Positions 1 through 9,138 are shown, counted from the stretch's first letter. The stretch: DNA of 64,000 nt from Emticicia sp. BO119 (GCF_013912375.1 NZ_JACETV010000001.1:62001-126000); one strand, 5' to 3'. Notes: generated from the sequence alone by a model not told the origin. Program-made: numbers and translations.

Positions 1-741
1 TGACCCGGTAGAAATCCCTCCGGCTACCCATCTTTTGCGCTGTTCAAAATAGTTGGGCGGGGGTTTGGTAACTGTCATAACAGAAGCGTCAAACCCCTGT
101 TTAAAATCAAAACCTTTGTCAATAATCGCTTTGTACAGGGCATAATCTTCTACTATCGAAAACCCGATGGTTTCATAACCACCTACAGCCCAATAGGCAT
201 CTTTTGTAACCATCATATTATTACCCATACCTGTAGAGGGTAAACGATACTCGGTCATGGTTTTCATTAATTTAAGAGCAAATAACCATTCAATAGCCTG
301 GCATGCTTCAAACCAGTTATCATTCTTTACTAAAGTAAGCCCTGTGGCCACACCTGCTTTTTTATTCGATCCGGGGGTATGTATGAGCGCAAGCATTTTT
401 TCAAGCCAATCCGGGGGTACTTCTACATCAGCATCTGTCAGCGCAAAGTATTCTCCTGTGGCATGATGCGCCAATTGGGCCAATACATTGGCTTTACCTC
501 TTAATCCAGCTATACTTTTTTCAATAGTCAGTACCTTAAACATACTTTTTTCAAGCTCACTCAAAGCAGCTATAAAATCCTCAGTTAATTCAGCAGTTTT
601 ATCAGTCGAACCATCGTTCCCGATTAATATCTGTGTTTTTTCCTTAGGGTAGCTCAGGCAACTGAGCGAGCGTAATAAATCAGGTATGTTGTTTTCTTCA
701 TTGCGGGCTGCAATCAGGATACTTACTTTTGGTGCATTCAT
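1..741 (-). CDS. Family 2 glycosyltransferase (3' end cut by window edge)
   Basis: 247 codons are visible; the C-terminus lies outside the window. GT-A fold family 2 glycosyltransferases move a sugar from a nucleotide-sugar donor to an acceptor, here probably a surface glycan or lipid (inference). Visible motifs: N-terminal strand SILIAARNEENN (residues 7-18), donor-binding loop GNDGSTDKT (41-49), metal-binding DxD within DADVEVP (103-109) and a QxxRW-type motif EQRKRW (233-238). No N-terminal membrane segment is seen; C-terminal helices could lie beyond the edge. The ATG at 741 is 4 nt past the stop of the upstream secreted-protein gene, so the two are probably co-transcribed. The substrate cannot be predicted. 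Confidence 0.9.
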   Translation of the reverse strand, partial: MNAPKVSILIAARNEENNIPDLLRSLSCLSYPKEKTQILIGNDGSTDKTAELTEDFIAALSELEKSMFKVLTIEKSIAGLRGKANVLAQLAHHATGEYFALTDADVEVPPDWLEKMLALIHTPGSNKKAGVATGLTLVKNDNWFEACQAIEWLFALKLMKTMTEYRLPSTGMGNNMMVTKDAYWAVGGYETIGFSIVEDYALYKAIIDKGFDFKQGFDASVMTVTKPPPNYFEQRKRWVAGGISTGS

Positions 742-745
742 GCAT

Positions 746-1285
746 TTAATCTCTGATACTGGCAGAAATCTTTTTAAAATCGGCCAATAAATTTTTGTAT
801 TCCGAACTCAACGACCAGCACAAAATCTGGTAATAATAGCCTTTGGTTTCTACATATGTTATCAGGTAGGTAATTTTAACTTCAAGGTCATCTTTTTCTT
901 TAAAGTTTACACTGAGTTCAGACTGATAAAATTTATTGCCATTTATTTCAAACTCCGTGGCTTTAGACTCTACAGGGTCATTTTCTTCACCTTTCAGGTG
1001 TTTGATGTTGTCGTCATGAAAATCTTTTAAGGAAGCAAACTTGATTCCTTTCATTTCTAATTCTTCTTTGGAGTCGTCGATGATAACAAGATAGGCATTT
1101 TTGGCAGAATTGATGTATTGCATTGTAGCTACATCATTTAGTGTTACCGATTTTGTCATATAATCAGGTACTGACACATGATAGATATGACCTGCTTTTT
1201 GTTCTGTGAATTTAGTCTGGCTATACGCCTGAAATGTGGTTATGATTGATAACAACGTTATTAAAACCTCTTTTGTTATTTTCAT
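746..1285 (-). CDS. Secreted protein of unknown function
   Basis: A 179-residue protein with a clear Sec signal peptide (about residues 1-22, ending AYSQ), so it is exported. The mature part is about 157 residues, rich in Lys, Glu and Asp, with alternating beta-prone segments and no cysteine pair, heme or metal motif that I recognise. It sits between the polysaccharide deacetylase and the glycosyltransferase on the same strand and its stop is 4 nt from the glycosyltransferase start, so they probably form one transcript. That context hints at an envelope role, but nothing in the sequence proves it. Confidence 0.75.
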   Translation of the reverse strand: MKITKEVLITLLSIITTFQAYSQTKFTEQKAGHIYHVSVPDYMTKSVTLNDVATMQYINSAKNAYLVIIDDSKEELEMKGIKFASLKDFHDDNIKHLKGEENDPVESKATEFEINGNKFYQSELSVNFKEKDDLEVKITYLITYVETKGYYYQILCWSLSSEYKNLLADFKKISASIRD

Positions 1286-1357
1286 GATAAAAGCTGTTTA
1301 TGGTTCTAAATGAATATACAGTATAAATGTTTTGCTCAATTATTGTGCAAAAGGCAT

Positions 1358-1993
1358 TTAAATTGATTGAAAACGAAATTCTCTTTCAGAAAAGTATTCA
1401 AGAAATCTTGGCAAAACAAAACTCATGTTTTTGTTTGCCTTGATACTATCATGAAAAACTACAATTGAACCGTTCTCTGTATATTTTAAGGCTTTTGTTA
1501 AGACGGTCTCCGGCAATAAATGGGCATCATAGTCGGCAGTCAGCACATCCCACATAATAATGTCATATTCAGGTAGCAAGTCCCTGACCTGACTACGTTT
1601 AATCCGGCCATAAGGTGGTCTGAAAAGCTTTTTGCTGTTTTGTGCTTGTATTATTTTATTACTAATTTCTGTATCACATTGTTTTATATTAGATAAATAT
1701 TCCTCGTTTCTGGTATCCCAGCCTTTCAGATGATTAAAAGTATGGTTGCCGACTGTATGCCCTTCGTTAATAACTTTTTCAAAAATAAATGGGTGTTTCC
1801 TGATATTATCGCCAATACAGAAAAAGGTAGCTTTGGCATTGAACCTGCCTAAAGTTTCCAGAACAAACTCTGTTATTTCAGGAACCGGACCATCGTCAAA
1901 GGTCAGATAAATGGTCTTCTCCTGTCTGTCTTTTCTCCAGACAAAATCAGGATACAAAGCCCGCATAAGAAAGTTTGTTTTGTGAAGAATCAT
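1358..1993 (-). CDS. NodB-type polysaccharide deacetylase
   Basis: Carbohydrate esterase 4 domain that removes N-acetyl (or O-acetyl) groups from glycans such as peptidoglycan or chitin-like polymers. All family motifs are present: TFDDGP (31-36, catalytic base and metal Asp), H-x8-H as HTVGNHTFNH (79-88, metal ligands), RPPYGR (125-130), DVLTADYD (149-156) and VFHDS (179-183, catalytic His). I chose ATG 1993 (211 aa, MILHKTN...), because the family usually has about 30 residues before TFDDGP. An in-frame upstream start at 2065 would add 24 residues that look unlike a signal peptide. No clear signal sequence, so the protein may be cytoplasmic or short-anchored. Followed by the secreted protein and the glycosyltransferase on the same strand. 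Confidence 0.88.
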   Translation of the reverse strand: MILHKTNFLMRALYPDFVWRKDRQEKTIYLTFDDGPVPEITEFVLETLGRFNAKATFFCIGDNIRKHPFIFEKVINEGHTVGNHTFNHLKGWDTRNEEYLSNIKQCDTEISNKIIQAQNSKKLFRPPYGRIKRSQVRDLLPEYDIIMWDVLTADYDAHLLPETVLTKALKYTENGSIVVFHDSIKANKNMSFVLPRFLEYFSEREFRFQSI

Positions 1994-2112
1994 TGGGTGA
2001 TTTCTACTAAAAAGTGTTTTCGCCTGATAAATCAGTCCTTCGGTGATAGTTGGATAAAATACCATAGGAATGCACTATATTTTGCCGACTTAGGTCGGTA
2101 TTATATAAACGC

Positions 2113-2120
2113 TATCTTTG
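2113..2120 (+). promoter_or_regulatory. Candidate -7 box (TATCTTTG)
   Basis: Exact match to the Bacteroidota -7 consensus TAnnTTTG, 162 bp before the M1 peptidase start. No TTG is seen at the usual 19-21 bp upstream, so this is a weak assignment. A short dyad CCGAC-TTAG-GTCGG (2085-2098) lies just before it. Confidence 0.35.
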
Positions 2121-2281
2121 TTATCTTACAACAGCGAATTTATTCGCTGTCTCTCAGATTTTCTAATTTAGAATGAAAATTTTAAATAAGTTTTCCCAAA
2201 TTTCCCTAAATTGCAAACAATAAAATAGCCGGATTCTTACTACTGCTGGTCATTTTTTATAGTCCACTAATAAACAATTGT

Positions 2282-4195
2282 ATGAATCATTTTCTGCGTA
2301 TATGTCTACTTGTTTGTATGGCTGCTCATGCAAGCGCACAAAACAAACCTCTCAGTAACCGGATTGCCAATTATACGATTGACGTTGTATTAGATGCCGA
2401 TAAAAAAACACTGAAAGGAAAAGAAATACTGGTTTGGAAAAATACTTCGACTGATAATATTTCAGAGCTGCAATTTCATCTATACCTCAATGCCTTCAAA
2501 GACAAGAATTCAACGTTTATGAAAGAGTCAGGGGGGCAATTGCGTGGCGATATGATTGATGCCTCTGAATCTATTAATTTTGGGGCAATTTCTATTGAAT
2601 CTATGCAGGTACACAATGGCGAAACCCTGACAAAAAAGATCAGATTTATACAAACCGACGACCTCAATGAAAATGACAAAACCGTTATCAGTGTACCACT
2701 CAGCAAACCTTTAAAGCCTGCTGAAAGCATTACATTAGATATAAACTTTACTGCCAAACTACCCCAGATATTTGCCCGCACAGGTTTTGCCGATAATTAT
2801 TTTTTAGTTGGGCAGTGGTTTCCTAAAATTGGTGTCTACGAGCCTGCCGGAGTACGCTATGCTATCAAAGGCCAATGGAACTGCCATCAGTTTCATGCAC
2901 ACACTGAGTTTTATGCCGATTTCGGTACATACAAAGTTAGCATGACTGTCCCAGAAGATTTTCAGGTAGCTGCAACAGGTGTTTTTCAGAGCGAAGTACC
3001 TCATACCAATAACACCAAAACAATTACCTATATGGCAGAAGATGTACATGATTTTGCATGGACAGCTTCGCCAAGATTTGTTATCAGCGAGCGGCAATGG
3101 AAACACGTGAAGATAAAGGCGGTAATGCAACCGGAGCATTCAGGTTCTACCGAACGCTACTTTCAGGCGGCTATTACGGCCTTAACCTATTTCGAGAAAA
3201 ACCTTGGTAAATATCCCCATAAGGTTTTAAGTCTGATTGACCCGCCTATAAATGGGGCAGGTTCAGGGGGTATGGAGTATCCTACCTTTATTACCTGCGG
3301 TACATCATGGGGCCTACCTGAAGGGTTGAGATTTCCAGAAATTGTAACGGTTCATGAGTTTGGGCATCAGTATTTTCAGGGAATGTTGGCTACCAACGAG
3401 TTTGAAGAATCGTTTTTAGATGAAGGCTTCAATCAATATTATGAGGGTAGAATAATGGATGAAAACTATACACCAGGTGCCCAGGTCAATTTTTTAGGCT
3501 TTACTATCAATGATATGGAGACCTCAAGGATCAGCTATACTACTATGAAAAACCCTAAAATTACAGAGATATTTCGTAATGCATGGCAATATCCTAAAGG
3601 TACTTATAGTATTATGACCTATACCAAAACAGCTACCTGGCTTAGAACTTTAGAGAATATGATAGGCCGTAGCACTATGGACGAAGTAATGCAAACCTAT
3701 TTTATCAGGTGGCGTTTCAAACACCCCTGCGTCAGAGATTTTATTAATGTCGTTAACGAAATAGTACCTGAGCGAACTGGAAACAGGTTTGGAGATGATA
3801 TGAACTGGTATTTTGAGCAAGTGCTCTATAAAGCTCCTGTGCTTGACTATGCCTTGAAATCATTGAGTAATGCTGAAAATGGCAGCTCGGTTATGGGGCA
3901 GTTTACAGTAGAACGTTTGGGTGATATGATATTGCCAACTGAAATTTCAGTCTGGTTTGCTGATGGTAAGCAGGAAATAATACCATGGAATGGTAAGGAA
4001 AAATCAAAGACTTATAAATTTGATAAAGCCATTAGTGCAGTAAAAGTTGACCCACAGAATAAACTCTTATTAGACCTGAATTTTAACAATAACAGCAAAG
4101 CCATCGAGCCATCTACGCTGGCATTTAAAAAGTATGCCATGAAAATCATGTTCTGGATACAGAATATGATGCAGTGGATGGCAAGCATGGCGTAG
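2282..4195 (+). CDS. Secreted M1-family zinc metallopeptidase
   Basis: Gluzincin aminopeptidase-like protein that would trim peptides outside the cytoplasm. Residues 1-20 form a Sec signal peptide ending ASAQ. The zinc site is complete: HEFGH at 358-362, then exactly 18 residues, then the third ligand Glu 381 in FLDEGF. An exopeptidase-like GGMEYP motif (around 328) replaces GAMEN of classical aminopeptidases, as in many bacterial M1 proteins. Length 637 aa fits the family. The last about 22 residues are unusually Met/Trp-rich and hydrophobic and could contact membrane. Monocistronic: followed by an inverted-repeat element at 4199-4330. Confidence 0.92.
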   Translation: MNHFLRICLLVCMAAHASAQNKPLSNRIANYTIDVVLDADKKTLKGKEILVWKNTSTDNISELQFHLYLNAFKDKNSTFMKESGGQLRGDMIDASESINFGAISIESMQVHNGETLTKKIRFIQTDDLNENDKTVISVPLSKPLKPAESITLDINFTAKLPQIFARTGFADNYFLVGQWFPKIGVYEPAGVRYAIKGQWNCHQFHAHTEFYADFGTYKVSMTVPEDFQVAATGVFQSEVPHTNNTKTITYMAEDVHDFAWTASPRFVISERQWKHVKIKAVMQPEHSGSTERYFQAAITALTYFEKNLGKYPHKVLSLIDPPINGAGSGGMEYPTFITCGTSWGLPEGLRFPEIVTVHEFGHQYFQGMLATNEFEESFLDEGFNQYYEGRIMDENYTPGAQVNFLGFTINDMETSRISYTTMKNPKITEIFRNAWQYPKGTYSIMTYTKTATWLRTLENMIGRSTMDEVMQTYFIRWRFKHPCVRDFINVVNEIVPERTGNRFGDDMNWYFEQVLYKAPVLDYALKSLSNAENGSSVMGQFTVERLGDMILPTEISVWFADGKQEIIPWNGKEKSKTYKFDKAISAVKVDPQNKLLLDLNFNNNSKAIEPSTLAFKKYAMKIMFWIQNMMQWMASMA

Positions 4196-4198
4196 AGG

Positions 4199-4330
4199 GA
4201 TTGAGTGAATTAGTGATTGAGTGATTATTTTAATGATGAATTAGTGAATAGTGAATTAGCGAATAATAGCAGTCTCAACATTTTGCCCACTCAATCACTC
4301 ACTCACACAATCACTCAATATATTCACCCC
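4199..4330. repeat. Imperfect inverted repeat of GTGAATTAGTGAATA-type units
   Basis: The 148 bp gap between the M1 peptidase and the amidase is filled by head-to-tail TGAATTAGTGA/GATTGAGTGA units (about 4199-4265) followed by reverse-complementary TCAATCACTCA units (about 4288-4320). The RNA could fold into a long hairpin. The core TGAATTAGTGAATA (4237-4250) recurs at 39151-39165 and GTGAATTAGCGAAT (4251-4264) recurs inverted at 16882-16895, so this is a dispersed intergenic family of the REP type rather than a one-off. Confidence 0.6.
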
Positions 4331-4343
4331 AACCTGATGATTA

Positions 4344-5297
4344 ATGAATAATTTGAAAGTATCAACCGCTCAGTTTGAAAACAAAAGCGGCGATAAAGCC
4401 TACAACCTGTCTGTTATCGATAAGTTAGCCGGAAAAGCATCTCGTGAGGGTTCACAGGTTATTGCTTTTCATGAATGTTCAGTTACGGGCTACACCTTTG
4501 CTATGCCCTTTACCAAACCGCAGATGCTATCAATTGCTGAGCTGATTCCTGATGGTGAGAGTATTCAGCAATTGATAGCCATTGCCAGGAAACATGATAT
4601 TGTAGTGTTAGCAGGCCTTTTTGAAAAAGACAATGAAGATAACCTGTTTAAAGCCTATGTATGTGTAGATAAGCATGGGCTCATAGCCAGATACCGTAAG
4701 CTACACCCTTTTATCAATGCACATATCACACCAGGCAATGAATACTGTATATTTGAAATTCATGGCTGGAAATGCGGTATTCTGATTTGCTATGACAACA
4801 ACGTGATTGAGAATGTAAGAGCTACTACACTATTAGGTGCCGATATTATTTTTATGCCACACGTAACCATGTGTACGCCATCTACCCGTCCGGGGGCAGG
4901 ATTTGTTGATCCTAAGCTGTGGGAGAACAGAGAGATAGACCCGACTTCGTTACGGCTGGAATTTGATGGCATGAAGGGAAGAGGCTGGCTGATGAAATGG
5001 TTACCAGCCCGAGCTTATGACAATGCTATCTATGCTATTTTCTCAAACCCGATTGGTATGGATGCCGACCAGCTGAAAAACGGCTGTTCGATGATAGTAG
5101 ACCCTTTTGGTGATATAATAGCCGAATGCAGAACTTTAGGCGATGATTTTGTAACAGCAACACTTACACCTGAAAAACTGACACAAGCTGGTGGATACCG
5201 TTATAAAAAAGCCCGTAGACCTGATTTATACAGAGACATTATCGGACAGCAACACCTTTCAGAACAGAAAGTTGTCTGGTTGAATATGGATAAATAG
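4344..5297 (+). CDS. Carbon-nitrogen hydrolase (nitrilase superfamily amidase)
   Basis: Cytoplasmic nitrilase-fold amidohydrolase that cleaves a non-peptide C-N bond through a Glu-Lys-Cys triad. The triad is visible: Glu44 in HECSVTGY, Lys119 in RYRKLHPF and Cys149 in ILICYDNN. The length of 317 aa is typical. It ends 6 nt before an arginase-family gene on the same strand, so the two are probably one operon. A two-step route, in which the ureohydrolase and this amidase act on one guanidino or carbamoyl compound (as in agmatine/N-carbamoylputrescine use), is a reasonable inference but the true substrate is not shown. Carbamoylputrescine amidase itself is not assured. Confidence 0.88.
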   Translation: MNNLKVSTAQFENKSGDKAYNLSVIDKLAGKASREGSQVIAFHECSVTGYTFAMPFTKPQMLSIAELIPDGESIQQLIAIARKHDIVVLAGLFEKDNEDNLFKAYVCVDKHGLIARYRKLHPFINAHITPGNEYCIFEIHGWKCGILICYDNNVIENVRATTLLGADIIFMPHVTMCTPSTRPGAGFVDPKLWENREIDPTSLRLEFDGMKGRGWLMKWLPARAYDNAIYAIFSNPIGMDADQLKNGCSMIVDPFGDIIAECRTLGDDFVTATLTPEKLTQAGGYRYKKARRPDLYRDIIGQQHLSEQKVVWLNMDK

Positions 5298-5303
5298 AAC
5301 ATA

Positions 5304-6242
5304 ATGAATGATTCCTGTATGCAACCCAGACACATTCATAACAAAGAAGTAGTCTACGTTTCAGCTCCCTCTAATCTGGGGCTTAAGTGCATGCCTTATG
5401 CCGATAAAGATGGGCCGGGTGCAAGAAAAGCAACCTTGGTTTTCGAGAAACTTTTATTCAGAGAAAGACTCAATATCAGCCAGTCATATACAATCGTTCC
5501 TCCGGTTTATATAGGTAAAATTGACGCTGAAACAGGTATAAGAAATCTGCCAGATTTGATTAATTATAGCAGGCAACTGGCTGAGATGATTAAAGAAATC
5601 GTAGAGAATAATCAATTTCCGATTGTGATTGGCGGCGATTGCAGTATTCTGATTGGAAGTATGCTGGCACTAAAAAAGGCTGGTAATTATGGTTTGTTAC
5701 ATATAGATGGGCATACCGATTATGCCATTGCTAAAATCAGTTCATCAACTGGTGGAGCAGCAGGCATGGACTTGGCGATTGTTACAGGCATAGGAGATAA
5801 CGCCATTACAAATATAGATAACCTGAAACCTTATGTAACCGAAGTCAATACTGCCCAGTTCGCTAACCGCTGCTATGATAAAACTTTTAATGGTAATTTT
5901 TATAATACAGATATTTTCAGTGCTGATTTGCCTTTACTCCGCCAAAAAGGAATTATTCAGACTGCCACTGAATTTATCAAAAAACTACAGAAAAATAATG
6001 TAGAGGGAGTCTGGCTGCACGTCGATGCAGATGTATTGGATAGCGAAATTATGCCTTCGGTTGATTCCCCGCAAGAAGATGGTTTATCTTATACTGAACT
6101 GAAAACCCTACTGAAAACCTTTCTACAGTCAGGGCTCGTAACAGGGTTTCAGTTAACCATTTATGATCCTGACCTGGACTCTGACATGAGTATCGGAAAA
6201 AGACTGGTTGATGAACTGGTAAACTTGTTCAGTCAGATTTAA
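5304..6242 (+). CDS. Arginase/agmatinase-family ureohydrolase with GGDCS variant site
   Basis: Ureohydrolase fold, 312 aa. The family uses two Mn ions to hydrolyse guanidino (or formimino) groups. Metal motifs: GGDCS (110-114), DGHTD (135-139) and HVDADVLD (239-246). In classical arginases and agmatinases the first motif is GGDHS, whose His binds one Mn; here it is Cys113. The other ligands (Asp135, His137, Asp139, Asp241, Asp243) are all kept, so the protein is probably an active member of a variant subgroup rather than dead. It follows the nitrilase-type gene by 6 nt and its stop overlaps that of convergent ligA by 4 nt. Substrate unknown: formimidoglutamate, agmatine or another guanidine are possible. 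Confidence 0.85.
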   Translation: MNDSCMQPRHIHNKEVVYVSAPSNLGLKCMPYADKDGPGARKATLVFEKLLFRERLNISQSYTIVPPVYIGKIDAETGIRNLPDLINYSRQLAEMIKEIVENNQFPIVIGGDCSILIGSMLALKKAGNYGLLHIDGHTDYAIAKISSSTGGAAGMDLAIVTGIGDNAITNIDNLKPYVTEVNTAQFANRCYDKTFNGNFYNTDIFSADLPLLRQKGIIQTATEFIKKLQKNNVEGVWLHVDADVLDSEIMPSVDSPQEDGLSYTELKTLLKTFLQSGLVTGFQLTIYDPDLDSDMSIGKRLVDELVNLFSQI

Positions 6243-8317
6243 CCTTCTAACATCGCAAGAAATTCAGCTTCTGAAATCATTTTCACATTCAGTTTCTTGG
6301 CTTTTTCGAGTTTGGAAGAACCCGGTTTATCGCCAACAATCAGATAATCTAACTTGCCTGATACACCACTTACTACTTTACCGCCATTGGCTTCAATTTT
6401 AATTTCCAATGCTTCCCGCTCAAAATTCTCGAATGTTCCGGTATATAGAAATGTCTTGCCGGTAAGGGCATCGCCTTCTATCTCTTTTACTTCGTTTTGT
6501 GCGGTGAGTTGTAGCCCTGCTGCGCGTAGTCGTTCTATGAACTGAAGGTTATCTTCATTCTGAAAGTACTCTAATACACTCAGGGCAATTTTATCGCCTA
6601 TTTCAGGGGCAGTTCTGAGTTCTTCGTAGGGCGCATTTTTTATGGCATCAATATTCTTGAAAAAACTTGCCAGTTTTTCAGCAACGGTTGCCCCTACATA
6701 GCGGATTCCAATGGCAAAAAGCACTTGCTTAAATGGCATTTCTTTCGATTTCGCAATACCATCTAATATATTCTGCACGGTCTTCTCTTTAAACCCGATT
6801 TTCTTGACCTTGCCTGTTTCCTTATCTTCAATTACTTTTTCCAGGCCAAATAGCTGTTCGTAGGTAAGGCTATATAAATCTGCGGCATCGTTTATAAGAC
6901 CTTTTTCATAAAGCAATTCTATTTTCCCTTCGCCCAGGCTATCAATATTCATCGCCTTCCGGTGGATAAAATGCTCTATTCTGCCTCTGATTTGTGGCGG
7001 ACATCCCTTTTCATTCGGGCAGTAATGATTAGCCTCTCCCTCTTTTCTATATAGTTCAGCACCGCATTCAGGACAGTTAGTCGGGTATTCAATCTTTTGT
7101 GTGTCAAACATACCTCTTCTGGCAAGGTCAACACCTGTTACCTTTGGAATAATCTCTCCGCCTTTTTCTACAAAAACAGTGTCACCAATTCTTAAGTCCA
7201 ATCGCTCAATTTCATTTGCATTGTGTAATGAAGCTCTTTTTACTGTAGTACCTGATAAATGAATGCCTTTATTATTCAGTTTTTCGTTGTCTAATTCTGC
7301 TACGGGTGTAATAGCTCCTGTGCGGCCTACCTGATAAACTACTCCACGTAAAATAGCCAGTTTCGACTCCGCCTTATATTTATAGGCAATCGCCCATCGT
7401 GGACTTTTCGCTGTATAACCCAGTTCCTCTCTTTGGGCAAAAGAATTAAGTTTTATTACAATGCCATCAGTCGCCAACGGCAAAGAGTAACGTTTTTCTT
7501 CCCATTCTTTAATATAAGCCATTACATCCGTAATGGTGGAGCATCTGCGCCATGTTTGCGATACATTAAAACCTAATTTTTTTAAAGCTATCAGGCTTTC
7601 TTCATGTGTGGCAAAAATCTCCTGATCGGCCAGAAACTGATAAATATAAGCATCTAAACCTCTACGGGCTACTTCTTTAGAGTCCTGCAATTTGAACGTC
7701 CCTGATGCTGCATTCCGCGGATTGGCATAGCTTTCTTCACCGGCTTCTTCAGCATCTTTATTCATTTTCTCGAACGAAGCAAAAGGCAGAAATCCCTCAC
7801 CACGCACTTCAAAAATAGCTGGGAGCGCAATCCCTTCTTTCGGGTTTACTTTCAAAGGCAGGCTTCTGAGCGTTTTAACATTAGTCGTAATATCATCTCC
7901 TCTCACACCGTCGCCTCTGGTTACTCCTCTCACAAAAATCCCGTTTTCAAACGTCATAGAAAGAGATATTCCATCAAACTTCTGCTCACAAATATACTCA
8001 TAGTTTTCTCCGTTAAGCCCCTTCCTTACGCGCTCATCGAAATCAATCAGTTCCTGTTCGCTGTAAGTATTTGCCAATGAAAGCATCGGGTATCTGTGGG
8101 CAACGCTTGCAAAGCTTTTGGTAATGGCACCACCTACCCGGTGTGTTGGCGAATCGGGTTGTTTTAAATCAGGATATTCAGCTTCAAGGCTTTCTAATTC
8201 TTTTAAAAGGAAATCAAATTCCTGATCAGAAATCTCTGAAACACTATCTATATAGTAGCGTTCATTATAATAATTAAGCTTTTCAGTTAGTTCAATAATT
8301 CTGTCGGCCGGATTCAT
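6239..8317 (-). CDS. ligA: NAD-dependent DNA ligase LigA
   Basis: Seals nicks in replication and repair using NAD. Domain order is complete: Ia domain with YYNERYY, adenylation domain with the AMP-accepting Lys113 in EQKFDG, OB fold, four-cysteine zinc finger (CPECG...CPNEKGC, about 420-445), helix-hairpin-helix region and a C-terminal BRCT domain. Start chosen at ATG 8317 (692 aa; MNPADRI...). An in-frame ATG at 8365 would add 16 residues, but a consensus -7 box on this strand (CAAATTTA on the plus strand, 8363-8370) overlaps that codon, so the longer start would lie upstream of the transcript. Converges with the arginase-family gene. Confidence 0.95.
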   Translation of the reverse strand: MNPADRIIELTEKLNYYNERYYIDSVSEISDQEFDFLLKELESLEAEYPDLKQPDSPTHRVGGAITKSFASVAHRYPMLSLANTYSEQELIDFDERVRKGLNGENYEYICEQKFDGISLSMTFENGIFVRGVTRGDGVRGDDITTNVKTLRSLPLKVNPKEGIALPAIFEVRGEGFLPFASFEKMNKDAEEAGEESYANPRNAASGTFKLQDSKEVARRGLDAYIYQFLADQEIFATHEESLIALKKLGFNVSQTWRRCSTITDVMAYIKEWEEKRYSLPLATDGIVIKLNSFAQREELGYTAKSPRWAIAYKYKAESKLAILRGVVYQVGRTGAITPVAELDNEKLNNKGIHLSGTTVKRASLHNANEIERLDLRIGDTVFVEKGGEIIPKVTGVDLARRGMFDTQKIEYPTNCPECGAELYRKEGEANHYCPNEKGCPPQIRGRIEHFIHRKAMNIDSLGEGKIELLYEKGLINDAADLYSLTYEQLFGLEKVIEDKETGKVKKIGFKEKTVQNILDGIAKSKEMPFKQVLFAIGIRYVGATVAEKLASFFKNIDAIKNAPYEELRTAPEIGDKIALSVLEYFQNEDNLQFIERLRAAGLQLTAQNEVKEIEGDALTGKTFLYTGTFENFEREALEIKIEANGGKVVSGVSGKLDYLIVGDKPGSSKLEKAKKLNVKMISEAEFLAMLEG

Positions 8318-8362
8318 TTTGTATGTGGGTATATGAGTAGAAATAAGGTTTGATTGATTGTT

Positions 8363-8370
8363 CAAATTTA
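8363..8370 (-). promoter_or_regulatory. -7 box of ligA (TAAATTTG)
   Basis: Exact TAnnTTTG match on the minus strand 46 bp before the chosen ligA ATG. Its position rules against the longer ligA reading from 8365. A clean -33 TTTG is not evident. The remaining 8371-8594 stretch is AT-rich and holds no other gene that I can support. Confidence 0.5.
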
Positions 8371-8594
8371 GAAGAAATATTCAAGGAAATTAAAGTGTCG
8401 GCGAATAAATTCCCGGCCTTTGATAACCCGAGAGATATTTAACGAATCTCCAGGCTTAAGACCCCATAAATGAAAATAAAATAATTATTTTAGTAACCGA
8501 TACAGGGCGAACCATTTCCTTTAATGAAATTATCAGTGAAATGTACTGATAATATTTTTTAAACCTCATATTCATTCACATAGCTGCCAATCTG

Positions 8595-8602
8595 TATCTT
8601 TG
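8595..8602 (+). promoter_or_regulatory. -7 box of the NUDIX gene (TATCTTTG)
   Basis: Exact TAnnTTTG match 21 bp before the ATG at 8624. The short leader contains two earlier ATG codons that open a 5-codon frame (8614-8631) overlapping the real start. Confidence 0.5.
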
Positions 8603-8623
8603 CAAAATTTTGTATGATGCCTG

Positions 8624-9049
8624 ATGATTGACAACACACAGGAAATAGCTAAAAAATTTTATGGCAACCGGATACGGATACGGGTTTGCGGTATTTGTAT
8701 CGAAAACAATCAGGTGCTTATGGTGTGTCATAAGGGTGTAATAAATGACAAAGACGTATGGTTACCACCCGGAGGAGGTATGGAAGAAGGGGAAACGGTT
8801 AAACAAGCATTGAGAAGAGAGTTTCTGGAAGAAACGGGTTTTGAGATTGAGGTAGAAAACTTTTTATATAAAAGAGAGTTTATTCATGTGCCCCTACACG
8901 CAATCGAGCTTTATTTTAATGTCAGAATTCTTTCAGGAGAATTAATCAAAGGAACAGACCCGGAGATAAATGCAGATGCCCAGCTAATAAAAGAGGTAAG
9001 ATTCATACCTGTGCAAAACAGGGATTTTTTACAGAAGATGTATATTTAG
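8624..9049 (+). CDS. NUDIX hydrolase
   Basis: Hydrolyses a nucleoside diphosphate linked to another group. The NUDIX box is intact at about 51-72 (GGMEEGE...REFLEETGF, including the REFLEE metal-binding core). The domain covers nearly the whole 141 aa, so there is no extra specificity domain. It has its own -7 box and is separated from the next gene by about 90 bp, so it may be a single gene. Substrate (oxidised dNTP, ADP-ribose, mRNA cap-like) cannot be told from sequence. Confidence 0.9.
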   Translation: MIDNTQEIAKKFYGNRIRIRVCGICIENNQVLMVCHKGVINDKDVWLPPGGGMEEGETVKQALRREFLEETGFEIEVENFLYKREFIHVPLHAIELYFNVRILSGELIKGTDPEINADAQLIKEVRFIPVQNRDFLQKMYI

Positions 9050-9138
9050 CGATAAATTCTTAGGAAATCGTATAAATTTTATTAAAATTGTCAGGGAAAC
9101 AACAATTTGTTTAGGAACAACCAAATCCAACAATAAAC

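Noticed and set aside
9076-9090. AATTTTATTAAAATT palindrome after the NUDIX gene, similar to the one at 30438-30456
   Set aside because: Pure A/T; expected by chance in this AT-rich DNA and not near a start with a good promoter.
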